This document shows, one piece after another, positions 40,636 to 48,951 of a DNA stretch of 53,070 nt (position 1 is the stretch's first letter; every line of letters starts with the position of its first letter). The translations under genes were made by a program, and so were the position numbers. This stretch comes from an uncultured Bacilli bacterium (lineage in GTDB: Bacteria > Bacillota_I > Bacilli_A > RF39 > UBA660), in contig CANQBI010000005.1 of the NCBI GenBank assembly GCA_947589435.1, forward strand, positions 1-53,070. The letters run 5' to 3'. The notes under the pieces were generated by a model. The model had not been told where the DNA came from and searched no databases. It was given only the letters and a program-made list of their open reading frames with translations.

Positions 40636-41715
40636 ATGACTAGAAAGACAAAAATAGTAATATTTATAGTATTAATTGGACTTTTATTATTAATACCCAT
40701 TCCCTTTAAATTAAAAGATGGCGGTTCCATTAAATTTAAATCAGCCCTTTATGAAATAACTAAAGTTCATAAATTAAATAGTAATGCTGAGTCTGGTTAT
40801 GATAATGGTTTAATTATAAAAATATTAGGTATTAAAATATTTGATAATGTAAAGGAGAGTAAGAAAGTGGAAGGGAATATAACATCAAATTATAAAAGTA
40901 TTAATTTTGATTTAGATAAAAAAGAAGTAACTTTAAATAGTGGTTATGTTATGCCTTTAAATGGTCTTGGAACATATAGTTTAACTGGAGATACTTGTTA
41001 TGAAGCTGTATCTAGTGCTTTAAATTCTGGAGTAAGATTAATTGATACAGCCTACATGTATGGAAATGAAGAAGAAATAGGGAGGGCTATTAGAGACTCT
41101 AAAGTGCCAAGAGAAGAAATATTTGTTATAACAAAAATTTATCCTAGTCAATATGATAATCCCGAAAGTGCTATTGAACTAGCTTTAAAAAAATTAGATA
41201 TCGATTATATTGATATGATGCTTTTACATCATCCAGGTACTAATGACGTTAAGGCATATAAAGAAATGGAAAAATATGTAGAAAGTGGCAGAATACGTTC
41301 TTTAGGTCTTTCTAATTGGTATATAGAAGAGTTAGAGGATTTTCTTCCCAAGATTAGTATTAAACCAGCCCTTGTGCAAAATGAAATTCACCCTTATTAT
41401 CAAGAAAATGATGTTATACCTTATATTCAAAATTTAGATATTGTTGTGCAAGGTTGGTATCCCTTTGGAGGAAGAGGTTATACAAGTGAACTTTTAAATA
41501 ATGAAACACTTGTTAAAATAGCAAATAATCATAATGTATCTGCAGCCCAAGTAATACTTCGTTGGAATTTACAAAAGGGAGTAGTGGTTATTCCTGGTTC
41601 CTCTAATCCGGAACATATAAAAGAAAATACGGATATTTATAGTTTTAAATTAACGGATGCCGAAATGAGACAAATTAATGATTTAGATAGAAATGAAAAA
41701 CATGATTGGTATTAG
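40636..41715 (+). CDS. Aldo/keto reductase with N-terminal membrane-anchor domain
   Basis: AKR motifs GTYSLTGDTCYEAVSSALNSGVRLIDTAYMYGNEEEIGRAI, LLHHPG, VVIPGSSNPEHI; residues 1-77 are a separate TM-containing domain. Confidence 0.88.
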   Translation: MTRKTKIVIFIVLIGLLLLIPIPFKLKDGGSIKFKSALYEITKVHKLNSNAESGYDNGLIIKILGIKIFDNVKESKKVEGNITSNYKSINFDLDKKEVTLNSGYVMPLNGLGTYSLTGDTCYEAVSSALNSGVRLIDTAYMYGNEEEIGRAIRDSKVPREEIFVITKIYPSQYDNPESAIELALKKLDIDYIDMMLLHHPGTNDVKAYKEMEKYVESGRIRSLGLSNWYIEELEDFLPKISIKPALVQNEIHPYYQENDVIPYIQNLDIVVQGWYPFGGRGYTSELLNNETLVKIANNHNVSAAQVILRWNLQKGVVVIPGSSNPEHIKENTDIYSFKLTDAEMRQINDLDRNEKHDWY

Positions 41716-41737
41716 AAAAGAGAAAGGAAACAATCGA

Positions 41738-42301
41738 ATGGAAACCAAAAAGGCTATTGAATTAAGAAGAAGTATAAGAAAATTTAAAAATGAAGATATT
41801 AAAAAAAGTGTACTAGAAGATATTTTAAATTGTGGGCGTTTGGCTCCTTCTGCTAAAAATCGTCAACCTTGGTATTTTGTTGTCTTAAAAAAAGAGATTA
41901 AAGATAAAGTCGCTGATTTAATGATTGAGTATGCTAATAATAATGATGAAACTAAAGAAGTCAAAAAGTTAAATTCACCAAGTAGTGTTCTTCCTACGGC
42001 CAGTGTAATTAAAGAAGCCCCTGTATTAGTTTTGATTTTTAAAGAAAAAGATGATAACTGGATAATTGGTGATAATCTTTCAATCGGGGCATGTGTAGAA
42101 AATATGTGTTTAAGAGCTACTGAGTTGGGATTAGGAAGTTTATGGATTAGAGATATTGTTTATGTAGCCGAAGAAGTAGCCGAAATGTTGCATCATTCTG
42201 ATTTAGAACTTAATTGTGCTGTCTCATTTGGTATTCCTAATCAAAATCCTCTTCCTAGACCGCGAAAAGAATTAGAAGATATAATGGAATGGTATGAATA
42301 A
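41738..42301 (+). CDS. Nitroreductase-family protein
   Basis: METKKAIELRRSIRKFKNEDI..CGRLAPSAKNRQPWYFVVL; gaaagga RBS before ATG 41738. Confidence 0.9.
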   Translation: METKKAIELRRSIRKFKNEDIKKSVLEDILNCGRLAPSAKNRQPWYFVVLKKEIKDKVADLMIEYANNNDETKEVKKLNSPSSVLPTASVIKEAPVLVLIFKEKDDNWIIGDNLSIGACVENMCLRATELGLGSLWIRDIVYVAEEVAEMLHHSDLELNCAVSFGIPNQNPLPRPRKELEDIMEWYE

Positions 42302-42320
42302 AAAAATAATTTTAAGTAAA

Positions 42321-42341
42321 TAAGCAATTTATTTGCTTTTT
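42321..42341 (+). terminator. Rho-independent terminator
   Basis: AAGCAA-tttat-TTGCTTTTTTT. Confidence 0.75.
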
Positions 42342-42375
42342 TTGTGTTATAATATCTATGTATTAAGGAGGAAAT

Positions 42376-42588
42376 ATGAATAAGTTAAATTTAAAAGTAA
42401 ATGGTATGGTTTGCAATGGTTGTGAAAACAGAGTTAAAAATGCTTTAATGAATATTGAAGGTGTTTCCAAAGTTAAAGCTAGTTATAAAAAAAGTTTAGT
42501 AACTATTAGTGCAAAAGATGAAATAGATGTTAAAGATATCGAGAATGTAATTAAAGATCTTGGCTATGAAATTGTAAAGGAAGATTAA
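42376..42588 (+). CDS. copZ: Heavy-metal-associated domain protein (CopZ-like chaperone)
   Basis: VNGMVCNGCENRVKNALMNIEGVSKVKASY; adjacent to CopA-like ATPase. Confidence 0.8.
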   Translation: MNKLNLKVNGMVCNGCENRVKNALMNIEGVSKVKASYKKSLVTISAKDEIDVKDIENVIKDLGYEIVKED

Positions 42589-42591
42589 GTT

Positions 42592-44769
42592 TTGAAAAAA
42601 GTAATATTAAAAGTAGAGGGAATGACTTGTTCCGCTTGTTCTAATCATGTGGAAAAATATTTAAAAAAACAAAAAGGCGTAATTGAGGTATCCGTAAACT
42701 TAGTTTTAGGGCAAGCCTTAATTCATTATGAAGATGATTTAGATATAAATACTTTAGGAAGTTATATCAATGACTCTGGTTATAAATATGGTGGGATATA
42801 TAACGAAAAAGAAGAAAATAAAAAAGACAATAGTAAAATATATTTAATTTTACTTGGTCTTTTAATTGTTTTAATTATGTATATTTCAATGTCTCATATG
42901 CTACACTTACCCGTAATACCTTTTTTAAGTATGATGGACTATCCCATAAATTATGCTTTATCTTTATGTATTCTTACTATTCCTTATTTAGTATATGGAA
43001 GAGATATTATCTTATCTGGTATTAAAAATTTAATCCATAAATCTCCTAATATGGATACTTTAGTATCTTTAGGAGTAATAGTTAGTTTTATTTATAGTTT
43101 TGTTAATATGGTTAAAATTATTTTAGGTAATCATATGTTAGTGGAAAATCTCTATTTTGAATCTGTTTGTATGATTATTTTATTTATTAAATTAGGAAGA
43201 TTTATTGATAAAAATAGTAAAGAAAAAACTAAGGAAGCTATTAAAGAACTTGTTAAAGTTACCCCCGAAAGTGCTTTATTAAAAACAAAAGAAGGGGAAA
43301 AAGAAGTAACTATTGATGAGGTTAAAGTGGGAGATACTCTAATAGTAAAACCAGGAATGAAAGTGGCTGTTGATGGAGAAATAGTTAAAGGTGAATCTCA
43401 TTTTGATGAATCATTTATTACAGGTGAATCTAACCCAATTAAAAAAAGTAAAGGGGATAGTATTGTAGCGGGTTCCATAAATTATGATGGTGTAGTTGAA
43501 TACAAAGCCTTAAAAATTGGACCAAAATCCACGATTTCTGAAATGGTGCATTTAGTTTTAGAAGCGAGTAATTCGAAAATGCCCATCTCGAGAGTGGCTG
43601 ATAAAGTAAGTTCTTATTTTGTTCCGATTATTATTCTTATTGCTTTATTAACGTTAGTAATCTATTTGATTTTAGGAACATCTTTAAATGATAGTTTAGT
43701 TCATATGGTAACTGTTTTAGTAGTGGCTTGTCCTTGTGCTTTAGGACTTGCAACACCTCTTGCTATCGTGGTATCCATTGGTTCTTTAGCGAAGAAAAAT
43801 ATTTTAGTCAAATCAAGTGAGTCTTTAGAAATAGCATCGCACATAGATACCATTGTTTTTGATAAAACCGGTACTCTTACTTATGGCAAATTAAGGGTTA
43901 GTAAAGTTTATAATTATTCTAATTATAATGATAAAGAATTATTAAATATTATTTCTAATATTGAAAGTAATTCTACACATCCAATCTCTTTAGCTTTTTC
44001 AAAATATAAAACAAATAAGTTAGAAGTAACTAACTATAAAGAAGTATCAGGTTTAGGTATAAAAGGAAATATTAATAAGAAAAAATATTATTTAGGAAAT
44101 AGGAAAATATTAGAAAATACTCTAAATAATCATCAAGAAGATGAAGAAAAACTCACCTATATGGGATGTAGTATTATTTATGTTTTAGAAGACAATAAAA
44201 TCATTGGTTTAATTGGGGTTAAAGATATCATAAGAGAAGATGCCGCCTATACCATAAAAAAATTAAAAGAATTAAATTATGGGGTTGTGATGCTTACTGG
44301 TGATAATGAGTCGACGGCCAAAATTATTGGTAAAGAACTAGGAATTGAAGAAATAATCTCTAATGTTATGCCTAGTGAAAAAACTAAATATATTAAAGAT
44401 TTACAAGCAAAAGGCAAGAAAGTAGTCATGGTTGGTGATGGTATTAACGATGCCCCATCCTTAGCTACCTCTAGTATAGGTATTAGTTTTAAAAGTAGTA
44501 CTGATATTGCCGCCAATTCTTCTAATGTTATTATTACTAGTGATAATTTAAGTGGGATTTTAACTTTCTTAAATATTGGTAAAAGAACTCTTACTAATAT
44601 CAAACAAAATTTATTCTGGGCTTTCTTCTATAATATTTTAATGATACCTCTAGCGATAGGTTTATTTAAAAATGTCGGTTTTTATATTAGTCCAATGATA
44701 GCTAGTGCTTCCATGATGTTATCAAGTTTATGTGTAGTCTTTAATGCTTTAAGACTTAAGAAAAATTAA
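42592..44769 (+). CDS. copA: Copper-translocating P1B-type ATPase
   Basis: HMA GMTCSACSNHV, ACPCALGLATPLA, DKTGTLTYG, HP motif, GDGINDAPSLA. Confidence 0.93.
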   Translation: MKKVILKVEGMTCSACSNHVEKYLKKQKGVIEVSVNLVLGQALIHYEDDLDINTLGSYINDSGYKYGGIYNEKEENKKDNSKIYLILLGLLIVLIMYISMSHMLHLPVIPFLSMMDYPINYALSLCILTIPYLVYGRDIILSGIKNLIHKSPNMDTLVSLGVIVSFIYSFVNMVKIILGNHMLVENLYFESVCMIILFIKLGRFIDKNSKEKTKEAIKELVKVTPESALLKTKEGEKEVTIDEVKVGDTLIVKPGMKVAVDGEIVKGESHFDESFITGESNPIKKSKGDSIVAGSINYDGVVEYKALKIGPKSTISEMVHLVLEASNSKMPISRVADKVSSYFVPIIILIALLTLVIYLILGTSLNDSLVHMVTVLVVACPCALGLATPLAIVVSIGSLAKKNILVKSSESLEIASHIDTIVFDKTGTLTYGKLRVSKVYNYSNYNDKELLNIISNIESNSTHPISLAFSKYKTNKLEVTNYKEVSGLGIKGNINKKKYYLGNRKILENTLNNHQEDEEKLTYMGCSIIYVLEDNKIIGLIGVKDIIREDAAYTIKKLKELNYGVVMLTGDNESTAKIIGKELGIEEIISNVMPSEKTKYIKDLQAKGKKVVMVGDGINDAPSLATSSIGISFKSSTDIAANSSNVIITSDNLSGILTFLNIGKRTLTNIKQNLFWAFFYNILMIPLAIGLFKNVGFYISPMIASASMMLSSLCVVFNALRLKKN

Positions 44770-44854
44770 TAATTAAAAGTTAGAGCAAGAGCAAAATTTT
44801 CTTGCTTTTATAATGCAATTTGATGTGCTATAATGATTATAGAAATGAGGAATT

Positions 44855-45328
44855 ATGAAAAAGACAATACTAACAATTTTATTATGTGGCATTTTAATTA
44901 TTTTCTTAACTGGTTGTAGTAAAAGTGAAGAATCGGAAAAACCTTATATTGGAGAAGAATCTACGACTAAAATTGCTACGGACAAGAAAATTGAACTATC
45001 TATTAAAGAAGGAACTTTAACAGATGCTGGAGCCACCATCGTTTTCACTAATAATAGTGATAAAGATTATAAATATAGTGTTCCATTTTCAATTGAAGTC
45101 AAAGAAGATGGTAAATGGCATGTTATACACGCTGATATGAGTTTTAATTTACCAGCATTTACTATTAAAGCAGGAGAAATAAAAGAGATGGAGATTACTT
45201 GGGAGCCAGGATATGGTGAGTTAGAAAATGGCACTTATAGGGTTATTAAAAATATTAGTTATGAATATGAAAAAGATAAATATGAGGATTTTAATATTGC
45301 AGTAGAATTTAATATTGATAAGGATTAA
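44855..45328 (+). CDS. Ig-like-domain lipoprotein
   Basis: Lipobox FLTGCSKS; IVFTNNSDKDY..GTYRVIKNISYEY. Confidence 0.7.
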   Translation: MKKTILTILLCGILIIFLTGCSKSEESEKPYIGEESTTKIATDKKIELSIKEGTLTDAGATIVFTNNSDKDYKYSVPFSIEVKEDGKWHVIHADMSFNLPAFTIKAGEIKEMEITWEPGYGELENGTYRVIKNISYEYEKDKYEDFNIAVEFNIDKD

Positions 45329-45338
45329 TAGGTAATTT

Positions 45339-45590
45339 ATGAAAAAAAGTTTAAAAATATTTTTAATTGTTTTATTAATTTTAATAGGAGTTATTGCTAT
45401 TGATACTCTACAAGCAATGGTATTTAATAATAGTCCCATATTACATATAAGAGAGCATATAAATAAATGTAATGAAAAAGACTATATAGATAAAGGAATA
45501 ATAGTTAATCATTATAATTGTAATAATGAATCAAAAACATTATTTAAAAATACAAAATATAATTGTATGGTTTGTTACAATAATAAATGA
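45339..45590 (+). CDS. Small secreted/membrane hypothetical protein
   Basis: N-terminal hydrophobic helix, Cys-rich C-term. Confidence 0.5.
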   Translation: MKKSLKIFLIVLLILIGVIAIDTLQAMVFNNSPILHIREHINKCNEKDYIDKGIIVNHYNCNNESKTLFKNTKYNCMVCYNNK

Positions 45591-45622
45591 ATAAATATTT
45601 TAATTAATTGTATGGAGAAATT

Positions 45623-46054
45623 ATGAAAAAGAAAATAATTATTATTTTAATTGGAGTATTTTTAACAGTATGTTTAGGATTCTATTTTATAGTAATAAAA
45701 TCTCATGTTAAAATAAATAATCTTAAGGATATAACTTTAACTATTAAAGAAGATACTTTAACAAATGAAAAAGTTACTTTAATTTTAACTAATAATAGTG
45801 ATAAAAATATTTCATATGGGAATCCTTATCAATTAGAAATAAAAAGATTTGATGGATGGCACAGGATAATAAAAAATCCCGCTTTTACATTAGAGGCCTA
45901 TATTGTTTATCCTAAAGGAAGTACCGAAATTGAAGTTAATTTGAAAAATATTTATGGTAAGTTAAAAAAGGGAACATATAGAATTATTAAAAATATTAGA
46001 TATGAAAATGAAGAAAAAAGTTTTAATGTCGCAAGTGAATTTACTATTGATTAA
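45623..46054 (+). CDS. Ig-like-domain membrane-anchored protein, paralog of 44855..45328
   Basis: ILTNNSDKNISYGNPYQLEIKRFDGWHRI..GTYRIIKNIRYENEEKSFNVASEFTID aligns with the first copy. Confidence 0.65.
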   Translation: MKKKIIIILIGVFLTVCLGFYFIVIKSHVKINNLKDITLTIKEDTLTNEKVTLILTNNSDKNISYGNPYQLEIKRFDGWHRIIKNPAFTLEAYIVYPKGSTEIEVNLKNIYGKLKKGTYRIIKNIRYENEEKSFNVASEFTID

Positions 46055-46110
46055 GAAATAAAGGAAATTTATGAAAAAGAAGATTAAAATATTTTAGGAA
46101 GTGAGAAAAA

Positions 46111-47040
46111 ATGATAATTAATACGGGTATGAGAACAGACATTCCCGCTTTTTATTCTAAATGGCTTTTAAATAGAATTAAAGAAGGTTATGTTTATGTG
46201 AGAAATCCTTATTATGAACATCAAGTGACTAAATATAGTCTAGATCCAATGGTTGTGGATTGTCTGGCTTTTTGTACGAAAAATCCGCGTCCTTTAATAC
46301 CTCATTTAAAAGAATTAGATAAATATAAACAATTTTGGTTTATAACAATTACGCCATATGGTAAAGATATTGAACCGAATGTACCAGATAAAAAACAAGT
46401 AATCGAGGATTTTAAAATCTTATCTAATCATTTAGGTAAAAAGAGTGTAGCTCTTAGATATGACCCGATATTTATAAATAAAGAATTTGATGTTAAAAAA
46501 CATATTGCTTGTTTTTCTAAACTTTTAAAAGAACTTAAAGGTTATACCGAAGATTGCACTATTAGTTTTATTGATATGTATGAAAAAGTAAAAAGAAATG
46601 CCCCGGATTTAAGACCTCCAACAAAAGATGAACAAATAGAAATTGCCGCATCTTTTGCTAAAATAGGAAAAGAGAACAATATAACTGTGCATGCTTGTTG
46701 TGAAAAAGAATATTTAAATGATTATGGTTTAGATATAACTGGATGTATGAGTAAAGAAATAATAGAAAAAGCCATTGGTAATAAATTAGATGCTCCCAAA
46801 AATAATAGTAAAAGAATAGGTTGTAATTGTTTAATGGGTAGTGACATTGGAGCTTATAATACATGCATGCATTTATGTAAGTACTGTTATGCTAATGCTA
46901 ATCCTACTTTAGTTAAAGAAAATATTAAAAAACATAATCCTAATTCGCCTTTTTTAATTGGTGAGTTAGAAAGAGAAGATAAAATAACGGAAGCTAAACA
47001 GCAAAGTTTTATAAATAGACAAATTAGTTTTTTAGATTAA
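46111..47040 (+). CDS. DUF1848-like protein
   Basis: MIINTGMRTDIPAFYSKWLLNRI, CTKNPRPL, CNCLMGSDIGAYNTCMHLCKYCYAN. Confidence 0.8.
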   Translation: MIINTGMRTDIPAFYSKWLLNRIKEGYVYVRNPYYEHQVTKYSLDPMVVDCLAFCTKNPRPLIPHLKELDKYKQFWFITITPYGKDIEPNVPDKKQVIEDFKILSNHLGKKSVALRYDPIFINKEFDVKKHIACFSKLLKELKGYTEDCTISFIDMYEKVKRNAPDLRPPTKDEQIEIAASFAKIGKENNITVHACCEKEYLNDYGLDITGCMSKEIIEKAIGNKLDAPKNNSKRIGCNCLMGSDIGAYNTCMHLCKYCYANANPTLVKENIKKHNPNSPFLIGELEREDKITEAKQQSFINRQISFLD

Positions 47041-47151
47041 TAATTATTAATTAGGTATAAGCAAACTATATATAAAGTTTGTTTTTTTCTAAAAATTATA
47101 CCAATTTATAAATAATATGGTATAATAGCAATAATTATTTCAGGAGGGTTT

Positions 47152-48333
47152 ATGAATACAAATATTGAGATGTTAATGTATCAAAATTTTAAAGAATTTA
47201 AAAGATTAGTTGAAATAGGTATAATTAGTAAAGAACTTGCTTGTGAAGTTGCTATTGATTTTGCAGCCAAAACCAAAATAGCTGATTATATTTATGTGCT
47301 TGCAAGAGATATCAAAGATGTTAATATTGAAAAATTAGAAGATGCCGTATGTAAAACTGGGAATGCTAAATGTATTTATATGTTTGCAAGAGATGTAAAG
47401 GGAGCTAATATTTCCAAGTTAGAAAAAGCCCTTATTCAAACGGGAAAGGTTTTCTATATTGATGGATTTGCTAGAGATGTCAAAGGTGCTAATATCGAAA
47501 ACTTACAAAATGCGATTATTCAAAGTGGTAATGCCGAATATATTTGTGGATTTGCAAGATGCAGGGAAGGAGTCAATATTTCTAAATTAGAAGAGGCTAT
47601 TATTAAAACTGGGAATGCTAAATATATTTGTGAGTTTGCGACTTTTGTCAAAGGTGCTAATAAATCCAAATTAGAAGATGCCATAATTCAAACCGGGGAT
47701 GCCAAATATATTGCTGGATTTGCTTTTGGTGTAAACGGTGCCAATATTGAAAGATTACAAGAAGCAATTATTCAAATTGGGAATGCTGAGTACATATATA
47801 ATTTTGCATCTAATGTTAGAGGAGCCAATATTCCTAAATTAGAAGATGCAATTATTCAAACTGGAGATGCGGAATGGATTTGTCATTTTGCAAAGAGAAT
47901 AAAAGGTGCTAATATTGAAAAATTAGGGGAATCTTTATTCCAAACTCAAGATGTATGCTGGATTTGTTGTTTTATTGATTTTATTAAATATGAACAAGGT
48001 GTTAATATAGAAAAATTGGAAAATTTAATTATTCAAAGTGGAAATGTCCAATGCATTTGTCATTTTGCAACGAGAATAAAAGGGGCTAATATTGAGAAAT
48101 TACAAGATGCTATTAACGAAACTCAAGATATAAAATGGATTTATCATTTTGCCATAAACGTAGAAGGTGCCAATGTTGAAAAAGCCAAACAAATTTTAAG
48201 ACAAAAATGTCAAAGTTATTTTCCAAATGTAGGAGATTCATTAGATATTGCTACTTATTATGATATTTTAATCAATAGACAGGAATATGAACAATTATTT
48301 ACTGATGATACTTACTCTAAAGGAAGAAGTTAA
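47152..48333 (+). CDS. 28-aa tandem-repeat (predicted alpha-solenoid) protein, paralog 1
   Basis: About 11 imperfect units of GANIEKLEDAIIQTGDAEYIYxFAxDVK; C-term YEQLFTDDTYSKGRS. Confidence 0.7.
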   Translation: MNTNIEMLMYQNFKEFKRLVEIGIISKELACEVAIDFAAKTKIADYIYVLARDIKDVNIEKLEDAVCKTGNAKCIYMFARDVKGANISKLEKALIQTGKVFYIDGFARDVKGANIENLQNAIIQSGNAEYICGFARCREGVNISKLEEAIIKTGNAKYICEFATFVKGANKSKLEDAIIQTGDAKYIAGFAFGVNGANIERLQEAIIQIGNAEYIYNFASNVRGANIPKLEDAIIQTGDAEWICHFAKRIKGANIEKLGESLFQTQDVCWICCFIDFIKYEQGVNIEKLENLIIQSGNVQCICHFATRIKGANIEKLQDAINETQDIKWIYHFAINVEGANVEKAKQILRQKCQSYFPNVGDSLDIATYYDILINRQEYEQLFTDDTYSKGRS

Positions 48334-48342
48334 AAACAAATA

Positions 48343-48367
48343 AGCTTAAGGTAAAACTTAAGTGTTT
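48343..48367 (+). terminator. Terminator after repeat-protein gene 1
   Basis: AGCTTAAG-gtaaaa-CTTAAGTGTTTTTT. Confidence 0.65.
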
Positions 48368-48424
48368 TTTACTTGAAAATATGCGAAAAAATGTTATAAT
48401 ACTATACTCAAGAGAGGGTGTATT

Positions 48425-48928
48425 ATGAATTCAAATATTGAGCAATTTATGAAACAAAATTTTGATGGATTTAAAAAATCAGTTGAACTTGGTAATATTG
48501 ATAAAGATGTTGCTTATGATGCTGTTATTAAAAGTAAAAACTCAAAAAAAATTTATGAGTTTGCTAAAGATATAAAAGGAGTTAATATTAAAAAATTAGA
48601 AAATGCTTTAATTTACACCCAAGATGCTTATTATATTTATTGCTTTGCTAAAGATATAAAGGGTGCTAATATTAAAAAATTACAAAATGCCATTTGTCAA
48701 ACTGGAGATGCTGAATATATTTATAAGTTTGCTAGAGATATTGAAGGAGCGAATATTGAAAAATTAAAGCAAGCTTTGAAAAACACAAAAAATAATTTAA
48801 AACCCCAAAAGAAGAAAAAATATTTAGAATCTTTAATAAATATATTAAAGCAACATGATTATGGAACTATTTCAAAATATGAACAATTATTTACTGATGA
48901 TACTTACTCTAAAGGAAGAAGTAGATAA
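48425..48928 (+). CDS. 28-aa tandem-repeat protein, short paralog 2
   Basis: Same N-terminal cap, about 3 repeats, C-term YEQLFTDDTYSKGRSR. Confidence 0.7.
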   Translation: MNSNIEQFMKQNFDGFKKSVELGNIDKDVAYDAVIKSKNSKKIYEFAKDIKGVNIKKLENALIYTQDAYYIYCFAKDIKGANIKKLQNAICQTGDAEYIYKFARDIEGANIEKLKQALKNTKNNLKPQKKKKYLESLINILKQHDYGTISKYEQLFTDDTYSKGRSR

Positions 48929-48951
48929 TAATAAAAAAATTAGGAGGTTTT

